Assembly: GCA_037968995.1 (NCBI GenBank)
Contig: JBBKWP010000388.1
Coordinates: 1 to 19,129 of the forward strand
Length of the DNA stretch: 19,129 bases
Source of the DNA: JAEXNA01 sp037968995
Lineage (GTDB): Bacteria; Vulcanimicrobiota; Xenobia; Xenobiales; JADMJV01
Direction of reading: 5' to 3'
Shown: positions 9,101-17,400 of the stretch, piece by piece
Layout of the letters: each line of letters begins with the position of its first letter
Position numbering within the stretch: the stretch's first letter is position 1
Position numbers and translations under genes: made by a program
The notes under the pieces: model-generated
Told to the model about the DNA's origin: nothing
What the model saw: the letters and a program-made list of their open reading frames with translations, nothing else
Databases searched by the model: none

Positions 9101-9600
9101 CCGGTGTCCGCTCGATGTTCCCCAGGGGCGATCGCTGGAAGCTTGGCGATGACTTTGAGCGACTCAGAAAGCTAGCCCACGGCCACCCACTCGTTCACAT
9201 CGCTTCCCACGGTCTCCCCCCGACAGCCGGGCACCTCGGAGGCGAACTGAGCGGGTCGCAAGGCAGTCTGTCGGCTTTTCGCTTGGCTGATCTGGATTTC
9301 GCGCCCGGCAGCCTGGTCGTAGCGAGCGCCTGCCAAGTGGCAATGGAGACCGGGTCGGGGCCGGGAGATTCGACAGTTCTCAACGCGTTACGAACGGCGG
9401 GCGCCGGCGCGGTCATAGGCTCACCTTGGCCCATCGATGACGCAACTTCGCGTGACCTAGTTCTCTCTTTTTATCGCCAGCTGTTGAAAAGTGGAGAGCC
9501 ATCGCGGGCTTTGGCGGCCGCCCAGCTAGAGATCCGTCGAACTCATCCCCACCCGTTCTTTTGGGCCGGCTCACGTCTTCTCACGGGGCAGCAGCGGTGA
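6193..9600 (+). CDS. Exported TPR-CHAT (caspase-like) protein
   Basis: The product is 1135 residues long. The N-terminus has a basic stretch (FRRCRW) and a hydrophobic core at about 24-36 ending STQA, which looks like a signal peptide cleaved near residue 40. A long helical region with degenerate TPR-like repeats follows to about residue 820, for example around 195-247 and 523-547. The C-terminal CHAT domain (about 827-1135) has the two caspase-clan signatures: VHIASHG with H1006 and VVASACQVA with C1047, then AGAVIGSPWPIDD and a closing HPFFWAG typical of CHAT ends. Family knowledge predicts a Cys protease with unknown targets. The ATG at 6193 is preferred over one at 6109, which falls inside the hairpin stem and places extra residues before the signal. 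It has no strong ribosome site. The TetR gene lies upstream on the same strand, and an ATP-grasp gene converges downstream. Confidence 0.92.
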   Translation: MAGTTSLQEFALASPWGPFRRCRWFLAFWVVLTLAISTQATPRLDAFEAALDNYRFKEAQRLIWRLPEGPEKLLAQAELAIATEHPELTYAVTDQLRPADLPPRLRAKYYLVQLYQDRLENLRGREGRQRPTGLMQAALSCDPAPRERARLLLEQLILARGDGAEAETLVKDLFAISPVAGFQGRLMILRRKELYDEALALYRLLVQRALDEGQTQRALTYRHMIALLLLRTGESEEALESVEQIFEETLSSDEQARIPNLLVTLHWSLGEAKGQALKREVIDETLKRLQPGEVVLETLFLAARRFPEHPAYFTRGIALADKMDRPLIAAGFLLEQARIESDPNTARQQRDRARKLIGDRDLRGIGGAWYGDQIVRSLFAAGLDIEDDRELRGRFLEVVKSGRNDSEISDLTSALLAGAADRAAPWIWVEPLFEDVLERSEGWSKSQRAGAVTGAIHLLQRSWAEPKMLGQNSTFAPRPRAIAEALGAGLKERPEIIEEVLAGRAELERGNDDARRTSDMVSTLADFLNFLGRESEAEDLYREAVNAGNDSVLGSLRTVGHLAQVEYSLGLSSATGHFDRLAHTDFKKDYSNYDQPWRRATELAWVSLERGLPAEAERLAEVALTVVPKGWEPAKIRRLGAHEALAFAIADLGRDDELRSLLGKWEKEQEDEGDAWLATLKTDLLIRSGRMEEAAGQVADLDDVADEARRVYIANQRRVIANALSRPDEASEMEGEIAHSVDVMVGDSIHLRRVLLDSPAYMEMMFLSRPDAPPDDAVRGTTENLEQILQRLEVVRRREPDNEALAQLSAVQVKSMADAAGRDQVIVHPVQLPHSVLLLAASGGRVVLRERFVDRTRMQEAISRLTSLAADPNTTTARMEDDGAYLAQRFLEPVRSEFPDRPHLLWWAAGELKQLPLALLRLEGGLVIEQMTVTYLDSPRADSIAPLQKSSAVLLIGGSDDLAGATQELAGVRSMFPRGDRWKLGDDFERLRKLAHGHPLVHIASHGLPPTAGHLGGELSGSQGSLSAFRLADLDFAPGSLVVASACQVAMETGSGPGDSTVLNALRTAGAGAVIGSPWPIDDATSRDLVLSFYRQLLKSGEPSRALAAAQLEIRRTHPHPFFWAGSRLLTGQQR

Positions 9601-9604
9601 GGGG

Positions 9605-9644
9605 CAGAGCAGGCGGAGAACAACCTTGCCGGCAGTCTGCTCTG
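9605..9644. repeat. Inverted repeat in the convergent CHAT / ATP-grasp gap
   Basis: CAGAGCAG (9605-9612) and CTGCTCTG (9637-9644) are perfect 8-bp inverted repeats 24 bases apart, starting five bases after the CHAT stop. They could fold as an RNA 3' end for either strand, but no T-run is present. The rest of the gap to 9757 shows no supported gene. Confidence 0.35.
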
Positions 9645-9757
9645 GACGTCCGGGTCGGCGAAACCGTTGGTGCCTCATGCGATTTGCTTCGGGCTCGTCG
9701 CCTCCGGACTCGCTCTCACCGGATACCACTCCCCCGAGGAAAGTTCGCAAAGCCAAG

Positions 9758-10978
9758 CTAACCGATCTCGACGCGCACGCGGCTCACGATCTCAGAGATC
9801 GCGTGCTCGACCACGCCGGTCTCTGGGTGGCGGAGCATAAGATAGCCTTGGCCGTCGTAGGCGTCGGCTTTGATCTGGCCAAGATAAGGAAGGTCGGTTT
9901 CGACCAGCAAATGGCCGAACTCTTCGAGCACCGAATCCAGCCCGTGAATGTCCACCACAACGCCGGTGCCTATTCCGCGTATAAAGGCCGTGCCTACAGC
10001 ATATTTTCTCTCGCTCGGCGGAGTGAATTCGTTGAGCGTCATCAGGCGGACCCAAGCATCATACATGTCGTAATCGTTGGCCCAATTAAGAGCCGTGAAG
10101 ATCCGGGAGCCCGGAGGACGCGCTCCCACCTCGCTCACCGCCACCCGCCCGTCGGGGCGGCGGAACCACTCCAGATGGCTGATATTACTCTCCATGCCGA
10201 GCGCGCTCAGGGCCTGCTCTCCGATCCGTCGAATGTCGTCATACTCCGGAACGTCGATCTCTTTTGGGGTGATGATTCGCCACTGCATCCAGGGGTTGCG
10301 AAGAACCTCCAGCGGGTTGTTCAGATAACGCGTGATCGAGTGCCACACGGCCTTACCGTCAACGGAGATGGAGTCTAGCGTATGCTCTTCGCCCTGAACA
10401 AACTCCTCAAGTTGAAGCGGGTTTGTCTCACTGGGAGGGTCGCTCTCGAGCACCTCCTCGAAATCCTCCTCACTGTTGCACTGATGAGTCTCGCGAGCCC
10501 CCACGCCGGCTACCGGCTTGACCACCAGCGGATAACCGACCAGCGCGGCAAACTGTCGAGCGTCCTCCGAGGTCTCGACGCTGCGATGGAGAGCACACGG
10601 CACTCCGGCCGCGGCCAGTCGGTCCTTCATCACGCCCTTGTCGCGAAAATTCAGCAAGGTGCTCGCAGACATACCGACGATGCCGAGTTCAGCGCGCGCC
10701 ACGGCCACTGACATCTGGATGAGTTCATACTCCGTGAACATCCGGTGGATCGGGCCGAATCGCTCTGACAGACCTTTGGCTGCCCACACCAACTCATCGA
10801 CGCTGAGGAGATCGCTCACGCGCCAGTAACCTGAGATGGAGGCTCCGACCTCTGACGACAGGGCGTCTTCCTCGAGAGTGCTGATCAGTCCGACCTGCAC
10901 TCCCTCAATTCGGGAGAGACGGTCCAAAAACAGATAGACATCCTTGCGGAGAAACGGAGAGACATACACAACAAACAT
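9758..10978 (-). CDS. ATP-grasp family carboxylate-amine/thiol ligase-like protein
   Basis: This 406-residue protein has the ATP-grasp layout: an N-terminal alpha/beta preATP domain (1-110), a nucleotide-binding part with K118 and YPLVVKPVAGVGA (K154) and a LEEFVQGEEHTLD strand (E191/E192, E198), and a Mg-binding part with HLEWF (H268, E270) and SEVGARPPGS (E283, R287). A further domain of about 100 residues closes the protein. Such enzymes join a carboxylate to an amine or thiol via an acyl phosphate. The substrate cannot be read from the sequence. The usual Glu-x-Asn of the Mg site reads E283-V-G here, a change seen in some peptide-ligase-like families. It is probably cytoplasmic, with no signal. 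The start at 10978 has no convincing Shine-Dalgarno. It diverges from the zinc-ribbon gene across 106 bases, so the two may share control. Confidence 0.9.
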   Translation of the reverse strand: MFVVYVSPFLRKDVYLFLDRLSRIEGVQVGLISTLEEDALSSEVGASISGYWRVSDLLSVDELVWAAKGLSERFGPIHRMFTEYELIQMSVAVARAELGIVGMSASTLLNFRDKGVMKDRLAAAGVPCALHRSVETSEDARQFAALVGYPLVVKPVAGVGARETHQCNSEEDFEEVLESDPPSETNPLQLEEFVQGEEHTLDSISVDGKAVWHSITRYLNNPLEVLRNPWMQWRIITPKEIDVPEYDDIRRIGEQALSALGMESNISHLEWFRRPDGRVAVSEVGARPPGSRIFTALNWANDYDMYDAWVRLMTLNEFTPPSERKYAVGTAFIRGIGTGVVVDIHGLDSVLEEFGHLLVETDLPYLGQIKADAYDGQGYLMLRHPETGVVEHAISEIVSRVRVEIG

Positions 10979-11074
10979 GGGCCTGCTATTTATCCTTCAG
11001 CCGTCGGGTCCTAGGAGTCGGCGAAAAAACGGGGTAAATTATCTCTCCGAGGATTCTCGAACCTTGCCAGGGAA

Positions 11075-11080
11075 TATACT
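11075..11080 (+). promoter_or_regulatory. Probable -10 element of the zinc-ribbon gene (leaderless)
   Basis: TATACT ends four bases before the ATG at 11085, so the transcript would begin at the start codon. AGGGAA lies about 10 bases upstream but overlaps the promoter position, so it is unlikely to act as a ribosome site. No clear -35 is seen. Confidence 0.5.
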
Positions 11081-11084
11081 CACT

Positions 11085-12311
11085 ATGAGTACCGCAACTC
11101 CCTCCATCATATGCAAAAAATGTAGCGGCACCGCGCTGTACGACTTCAACAAAGGAAGCTACAGTTGCGCTAACTGTGTGAAAGACGAAATGGAGGCGGC
11201 AGAAGTGCGTGAGGGGCTGGCCCAATACGCCGAACCAAGTGCCTCGCCACATGAAGGGCCCGAGGTATCCCTAGAAGAGCTTGAGCGACGGTACAAACTC
11301 GCCGACGTCAGTGATGAGGGCGAAGCGATCAGCGTCTGCGATTGTCAAAGCTGTGGAGCCCAGATCGAATTCACCGCTCAGACAAGTCTCGCCAGTTGCC
11401 CCTTCTGCGACCGTAAGGTCGTCGTTCGTCAGAGCCGATCCACCACGGCGCTGCATGCCCCCATTGTAGTACCGTTCGGGATCGACCAGAGTCTAGCCAT
11501 TGGCAAAATGGTCAACCATCTCTCGAAACTCTGGCTGCGCCCGAGTTTTCTTCGCAAAATGCTCATCTCCGGTGAGCATGTTCGCAAGGTCTATCTGCCG
11601 TTTTGGTCGTTCGACGCGCAGATCGATACCAGTTGGGAGGCCCAGGTCGTCAGATGGAAAGAGCCGGGCATGTTCGGCAAGCTTTTCGGGGCCGAAGGAA
11701 AGTACCACACCGACCATTGCAGCGGCCATCGCGGGCAGCGTCTGAAGGATTGGCTGGTCTGCGCCTCCCATGGCCTCGATGCGGACCTGATCGCACTGCT
11801 AGAACCCTTTTCCACCAGCCAAGCTCTCCCCGAACCTCTCTCCAAAAATCTCGAAGATGTTCCTTTGGAGCGCGGAACACTCGGACCCGCTTCCGCTTGG
11901 CAAAAGGCCAAGCTAGAAATACGTCGGCGACAGTACCGCGTTTCGCTTCTGGCCGCACAAAAACAGAGCAAGATCAATGACGACGAGGGTGTCGCCATCG
12001 AAGGCAAGGTAGACTTTGGCGAGCCTTTGGGCAAGGCAGTCATCCTCCCGCTCTACATCTTCTCCACCCGCACGCTCTACGGATCAGTGAAGGTCGTTGT
12101 CAACGGGGAAACAGGCCAAGTCGCCTCGCAGATTCCTTATTCTTGGTTGAAAGTCGCGCCTCTCGGAGCCGCCGGAACAGCCGCCGTCGTTATGATCACC
12201 GTCGGCAGTATGGGCGGGTTCGCCCCCGTTCTGTTCGCTTGCGCCGGCTGGGGCTGGTACAAACGCAAAAAACAGAGAGAGTTCAACGAAGCGACTTTCG
12301 TGTCGAGTTGA
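11085..12311 (+). CDS. Membrane-anchored double zinc-ribbon protein (TFIIB-type zinc ribbon family)
   Basis: The product is 408 residues long. It has two zinc ribbons: C10-x2-C13 with C28-x2-C31, and C87-x2-C90 with C105-x2-C108. A conserved middle follows with a VVPFGIDQ strand, KVYLPFWSFDAQIDTSWEA (about 168-187) and LVCASHGLDADLIALLEPF (about 224-242). The C-terminus has two hydrophobic helices (about 356-374 and 376-392) followed by KRKKQ. This order, ribbon then a long beta-rich domain then a membrane tail, is that of bacterial proteins usually annotated as zinc-ribbon or TFIIB-type ribbon proteins of unknown function, sometimes mislabelled PriA-like. No helicase motifs are present. The frame is open upstream to 10944, but the ATG at 11085 follows a -10 hexamer and begins directly at the first ribbon. 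The role is unknown; quality control or envelope work is a guess only. Confidence 0.85.
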   Translation: MSTATPSIICKKCSGTALYDFNKGSYSCANCVKDEMEAAEVREGLAQYAEPSASPHEGPEVSLEELERRYKLADVSDEGEAISVCDCQSCGAQIEFTAQTSLASCPFCDRKVVVRQSRSTTALHAPIVVPFGIDQSLAIGKMVNHLSKLWLRPSFLRKMLISGEHVRKVYLPFWSFDAQIDTSWEAQVVRWKEPGMFGKLFGAEGKYHTDHCSGHRGQRLKDWLVCASHGLDADLIALLEPFSTSQALPEPLSKNLEDVPLERGTLGPASAWQKAKLEIRRRQYRVSLLAAQKQSKINDDEGVAIEGKVDFGEPLGKAVILPLYIFSTRTLYGSVKVVVNGETGQVASQIPYSWLKVAPLGAAGTAAVVMITVGSMGGFAPVLFACAGWGWYKRKKQREFNEATFVSS

Positions 12312-12336
12312 GCGTGCTCACCTCTCGCTAGACTGG

Positions 12337-12367
12337 CGGCCCACCCAAACCCGGGGCCGGAACTTTT
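12337..12367 (+). terminator. Possible intrinsic terminator after the zinc-ribbon gene
   Basis: CGGCCC (12337-12342) pairs with GGGCCG (12354-12359) across an 11-base loop, followed by a short TTTT at 12364-12367. The stem is GC-rich but the T-run is short. It lies 26 bases after the zinc-ribbon stop and before the adaptor operon, in a suitable place. A small hairpin, ACCGA-CGAA-TCGGT, follows at 12370-12383. Confidence 0.35.
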
Positions 12368-12445
12368 CAACCGACGAATCGGTCCATTCGAGCTCCCTAT
12401 ATCCCCACCGGAAAGACAAAAGGTGCGGCTGCCGAAGGGCCGTTC

Positions 12446-14383
12446 ATGTGTACGTCTCTGCGTTCTTTGGTCATGATCTGGGCGCTTCTTTTCTTGTGCG
12501 TGGCCCCGCTGCGAGCACAAGAGCAGGAGCTGATAAAAAGTCAGGCCGGACGTTATCCCCTGCGCGCCTATCTGACGACACCGGCCGGTGTCGGACCCGC
12601 GCGAATCGTGGTCGAACTCGGTCGTCCGACTCTGGGATCGGCCACTCCCCGCACCCGCGCCATTCGGATAGGATCGCCCCCCGACAGTCCCTACGCCCCA
12701 GACGTCGCAACCCCTGACCCTACTCCCGCGGCCGAAGACTACACCGGTGTTGATGTATCGCTCGCTCTTGATATGCCGGCCATGACCGCGGTCAAGCCCC
12801 TAGACGTCAAGTTGACAAGCAAAGAACCGGGTCGTTTCGAGGGCGATATCCTCCTGACCATGAAGGGCGTTTGGCGACTTCAGTTCATGGTTACCACCCC
12901 AGACGGTACCGCGCGAAAACCTGTCACCCTTACCGTAGGCGACCAACTGGCCTCAAGCATGGACAGCGAATCTCTCAACGGCGGCCTTGAGCTGTGCTCT
13001 CCGGAATCAGGCGTAGCGGTTCCCGTGACCGTCCGCTGTTCTCCCGACCCACCCCGCGTAGGAAGAAACCGGTTGAGCATCGAGTTGCCCGGTGAGGCCA
13101 CTCTGCCGATGATGGTGGGAGTCGACATGCCCGGCATGGCCGTTGGAATCCCGCCCACCGAAGCCGTGCGCGGTGATGATGGCAGCTACCACACCGATAT
13201 CGACCTTCCCATGGCCGGCTACTGGCAGCTTCGTGTGGACCTAAACGGCCGGGCGCTTCCCCCGTTCGCTCTCAATGTGGAAGAGCCCCAGACGCGCGGG
13301 CTCAGTGGTCTTTTACTGACACTCGTTTTGTTAGCCTTTGTTCCGATCATCGGGTGGTCTGCCGTCAAACGGCGAGACATACTCTTTCCGGTGACCCTTT
13401 CCGGCTTTCTTCTCGTTTTGGCGCTTGGCATTGGGGTGCTGGTCGAGAGACGCAGTGCCGGCGATCACTCCATGACCATGGATATGTCGGCGTCCGACTT
13501 GGGCTTGGGACACTTGAGGGCCCCACTTCCGGTGCTGGAGGCCAAAGTGCAAAAGTCAACCTTCGTGATCTGGCGGAGCTATCCGGCAACCGTGGTGCCG
13601 GCCAAGGAGACGCTGATCTTGGCTCCACGCTCGGGCCCGCTGACAGAGACCGTCCCGGCCGGTTCGTCCGTGGAGGCCGGGACGACCTTGGCGCGGGTGG
13701 GGGAGGAGATCGTGCGCGCTCCCTTTCGAGGTGTGGTGGTCCGCGCGCTACTCTCCACGGGCGCTGACGTCTCGCGGGGGAGCCCGCTGCTGGTTCTCAC
13801 CGACACCCGAGAGGTCGCCTTAGCAGCTCAGGTTCCGGTCACCGACCGTGCATCGATCAGTGTCGGCCTGGAAGCGGAAGCCGCCGATAGCGAACGACAG
13901 ATGGCGCGGGGAAAAGTGACCAGCATCTCCGCCCTGAATCAGGAAGGAACCTTCGAGATTCGAGCCTTGGTCAAAGGCAGCAGGAAGCAGGGCGTCGTGC
14001 TTGGGCATGACGGGTCGGTCCTCGCCCCCGCGGGCGAGCGGGATGTCTTCTTCATCGGTCAAGACGTGACGTTGCAAGTGGTCATGGAACGTCTTCCGGC
14101 AACCGCCGGCGTTCCCAAACAGGCTGTGCGGACGTCAGCCGACGGAACGCAGTCGGTGTTCGTGATCGAGCGGGTCGCGGGTCACCGTGTGGTCAAGAGC
14201 AAAAAAGTCACCCTCGGGGCGGTCAACGATATGCAGGCCCAAATCCTCTCGGGCCTGGAAGAGGGCCAGACGATCGTCGCCAGCCTGGAGGCCAGTCTAC
14301 AAGACGGTGATCTCGTGGTTCCCGCAACGCTTGGCGAGGGTGTCTTTCGCTCACTGTACGTGCCAAGCATGGCGTCTCACTAA
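12446..14383 (+). CDS. RND efflux periplasmic adaptor with tandem YtkA/FixH-like N-terminal domains and no helical hairpin
   Basis: The product is 645 residues, longer than usual adaptors (about 350-450). It begins with a signal peptide (1-24, ending LRA). Two beta-sandwich-like domains of the YtkA/FixH type follow, about 33-165 and 176-278. Each has an MPxM motif (LALDMPAM at 106-113, VGVDMPGM at 224-231) and a late G-x-W-x-L or GYWQL strand. Two transmembrane helices (about 286-306 and 312-333) flank a basic KRRD loop, so both ends are periplasmic. A Met/His stretch HSMTMDM (341-347) leads into the adaptor core: lipoyl half (ILAPRSG), then IVRAPFRGVVV almost at once, beta-barrel and membrane-proximal domains to 645. 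GAAGGG at 12434-12439 is a good ribosome site. It is 21 bases upstream of the RND gene. The Met motifs suggest Cu(I) or Ag(I); other substrates remain possible. Confidence 0.9.
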   Translation: MCTSLRSLVMIWALLFLCVAPLRAQEQELIKSQAGRYPLRAYLTTPAGVGPARIVVELGRPTLGSATPRTRAIRIGSPPDSPYAPDVATPDPTPAAEDYTGVDVSLALDMPAMTAVKPLDVKLTSKEPGRFEGDILLTMKGVWRLQFMVTTPDGTARKPVTLTVGDQLASSMDSESLNGGLELCSPESGVAVPVTVRCSPDPPRVGRNRLSIELPGEATLPMMVGVDMPGMAVGIPPTEAVRGDDGSYHTDIDLPMAGYWQLRVDLNGRALPPFALNVEEPQTRGLSGLLLTLVLLAFVPIIGWSAVKRRDILFPVTLSGFLLVLALGIGVLVERRSAGDHSMTMDMSASDLGLGHLRAPLPVLEAKVQKSTFVIWRSYPATVVPAKETLILAPRSGPLTETVPAGSSVEAGTTLARVGEEIVRAPFRGVVVRALLSTGADVSRGSPLLVLTDTREVALAAQVPVTDRASISVGLEAEAADSERQMARGKVTSISALNQEGTFEIRALVKGSRKQGVVLGHDGSVLAPAGERDVFFIGQDVTLQVVMERLPATAGVPKQAVRTSADGTQSVFVIERVAGHRVVKSKKVTLGAVNDMQAQILSGLEEGQTIVASLEASLQDGDLVVPATLGEGVFRSLYVPSMASH

Positions 14384-14404
14384 AGCCATGTCGGGAGAGC
14401 AGGC

Positions 14405-17400
14405 GTGAGACTGATTCGCTGGTCGGTCGACAACCCGGGTCCGATCATGGCTTTCTATCTCGCAGTGCTCGTTCTCGGAGCGCTCTCTTTGTGGCGGCTC
14501 GTTCCCCTTCGTCTGACTCCCGCGGTGGAGACCTCGCAGATCGCGGTGATCACTCCGGCCATGGGCATGCCGGCCATGTTGATCGAGCGACACCTGACCA
14601 ATCCCTTAGAACAGGCTCTTGCCGACACCCCAGGGGTGATATCTGTGCGCTCGATGTCGATGGAAGGGATGTCGGTCATCCTGCTCGAGTTTCCCTACGA
14701 CGGCGACCTTCAAGCCGGCACGGAGGCCGCCAAAGCTGCCTTGGCCGCGGTGGATCTCCGTCTTGACGACGATAGCTCAGGGCACGCCGCCATGGCTCCG
14801 CGAGTGGTGCCATACGACCCACTGAGGATCCCTGTCCTGCGCCTCGCCGTGACAGCACCCGATTGGGACCCCGCTGTCCTGGCCAATTTCCTCGACACCG
14901 AAATGACCGCCCGCCTACGGAAAGTCTCTGGAGTCGAATCGGTGGGGACATTCGGTTTGCCTCGTCGGCAAGTCTCGGTGCTGGTCGACCGCGACTCGGC
15001 AGCGTTCGCGGGTTTGGGTCTGGTACAGGTTCGAGACGCGATCGATCGGGCCAACAGCGCCCAAAGCGCGGGTACCCTACACGACGCTTTGACCAGAACC
15101 ACACCGGTCCAACTCGATGCTCAGGCCCGAACAGCCGAAGACCTTGAGTCCATCGTAGTGGCGGAACTCCCCTCCAACGGGCGTCCCGTGACTCTCAAAG
15201 ATGTCGCCACCGTCGATTGGCACCTCGCCACCGACCGCTCGCTCTACCGATACAACGGCGAGGAAGCCATCGAGGTCACCATAACAGAGGGCCCAGATGC
15301 CTCCTCTCCTAGGACGGTCGCTTCGGTGCGGGCCGCGATAGCCGAGATGGTGCGAGATCACCCAGGGCTAAAGGTCGAGGAGGCCTACAACAATGCTCAC
15401 TTTGTCGGCATCGTGGCGGCCAACGTCTGGTGGGAAGTGGGACTGGCGATAGGCTTGACGGGTCTTGTCGCCTTTCTCTTCTTGGGTGACTGGCGTGGAA
15501 CTCTGGTGGTTCTGGCCACCGTCCCGACGACCCTAGCCTTCGCGGTGCTGTTTTTTGCCCCGCTCGGCCTGAGTTTTAACTCGTCAACACTCGTCGGTCT
15601 GCTGCTTGCCATCGGTCGTCTGGTCGACGACACGATCATCGATCTCTGCTCGGTGGCGCGCTGCCGAGCGATGGGAAAGGACGCACGTACAGCGGCTATT
15701 GAAGGATGCTCGGCCGTTCGTCGCGCCGTGGTGTCGGCGACGGTGGTGATCTGCTTGGTTATGCTTCCGCTTACCTTCGCGGGCGGTCTGACCCAAGACA
15801 TGTTCGAAGGGATCGTCTGGCCTTTCCTACTGGCGCTGATCGCCTCGCTCGGCGTGGCTATGACCCTGGCTCCGTGTCTTATCGCTCACCTGTACGCAGG
15901 CGTTACGGAAGGGCGAAAACCTTCCAGAACGGAGCGCTTTTTCCAAGCCCTCGAAGTCCGCTATCGTAGCGCTCTAGCCGGTGCGCTTCGCTATCGGGCC
16001 ACCGTGCTGTGTGGCGTGCTGGGCACGCTGTATCTAGCCTACTTGATGTACCCTCTGGTCGGTTGGGAAATGATGCCGCAAGCCGACACCGGCCAAGTGT
16101 ACGCTGCGTTGGAAGCCCGCCCCGGCACTCCCGCCGGCGAGACGGCGCGACTGGCGCAAAAGCTGGAGAAGATTCTTCTGCGCCAACCTGAAGTGGTGAA
16201 AGTCTCCACTGAGATCGGCCCCGGAGAATCCATGGCGACGTTCACCGGCTACGGACCCACCAGCCCCAATAGAGCAAGCATGATGATCACGCTGCGGGAC
16301 AAAGGTGACCGACAGCGCACCCTTTGGCAGATCGTCGATGCCGTATACACCGAGGCAACTCTCACCATTCCTCACCTTCGGCAATTGAGTCTCAGAGAGA
16401 TGGGCTCGGATGTGATGGCCACCTCGATGGCGCCCGTGCAGTTAGTCATTCGTGGTCCCAATCTTGATCGTCTGGCGTATTTGGCGGAGCAGACCCGCGA
16501 TCTGGCGCGCCAATCGGAGCAACTGGTCGGCCCCGGAGGTCTGACCCAAGTGAGCACGACCTGGTCTATCGAAGACGAAGGCTGGTCCTTAAGGCCGAAG
16601 CCCGACGCCCTGGCAACCCTGGGACTGAGTCCCGAGTCGCTGGCCCAGCAAGCCTCACTGGCGCTGGCGGGCGGGGCGGCTCGAACGACTTTGGTGGACG
16701 GCACTCCCATCATGCTGTCCTATCCGTCTCAGCAGCGACGCAGCTTCGCCGACTTGCAGAAGGTCAAACTGGTTGGAACTCGCGGCAGCCAACCGCTCGC
16801 CGCGCTCGTCGAAATCGAGCCGGCTACGACGCCCAGTATGATTGAGCACGACAACCTGCAGCGCTCCGTTTCCACCACCGCCGGCTATCGTAGGGGCGGG
16901 GCCGGATCGATGCAACTGAGTATGGACTGGCTGATGGCAAGTCGGATGCGGGTCGGCTTTCCCTCCGGATACAGCATCGAGCAGCGGGGAGACATGCAGA
17001 ACATGATGGACTCTTCACGCCGCCTCATCTGGGGGATGGGAGTGGCGGTCGTCTTGATGTACCTGGCTCTGGCCGTGCAGTTCCGTTCAGCGACGCTTCC
17101 TCTGGTGATCATGGCCGCCATTCCTATCTCCTTACCCGGAGTGCTTTTGGCTCTGCACCTTGCCCATCAGACGATCTCTTCCGTTTCTCTTCTCGGATTG
17201 GTGGTCTTGATCGGAATGGATGTGACCGCCTCAATTCTACTTTTGGATGCGGTTTTGCTCCAACGGGTTCCCGGAACACCCCCATGGCGCTCGTTGTTAG
17301 TTGGAGCGCCCAGTCGCTTGCGCCCCGTCCTGATGACCGTCATGGTCACATTGGCCGTCATGGCTCCTCTGGCCCTGGTCCCGGCCACCGGAATGGATGC

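Noticed and set aside
9601..9757. Frame continuing after the CHAT stop, containing a hydrophobic stretch ICFGLVASGLALTGYH
   Set aside because: It would need readthrough of the TGA or a GTG start at 9670 without a ribosome site, and it runs into Arg-rich antisense of the ATP-grasp gene. The CHAT protein already ends in the normal HPFFWAG pattern, so a frameshift is not indicated.
9597..9761. GTG start overlapping the CHAT stop (GTGA), giving a 54-residue frame
   Set aside because: The overlap looks like translational coupling, but the product is low-complexity Arg-rich sequence with no ribosome site or motif.
11009..11016. Palindrome TCCTAGGA between the ATP-grasp and zinc-ribbon genes
   Set aside because: It is only 8 bp with mismatched flanks. 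This is too short to call an operator.
12397..12403. TATAT stretch as a -10 for the adaptor operon
   Set aside because: No -35 element fits at normal spacing, so I did not call a promoter, although one must lie somewhere in or before this gap.
14388..14408. Mini-ORF MSGEQA whose TGA overlaps the GTG start of the RND gene
   Set aside because: It has no ribosome site of its own. The GGGAGAG inside it serves the GTG start of the pump, so it is most likely a chance frame.
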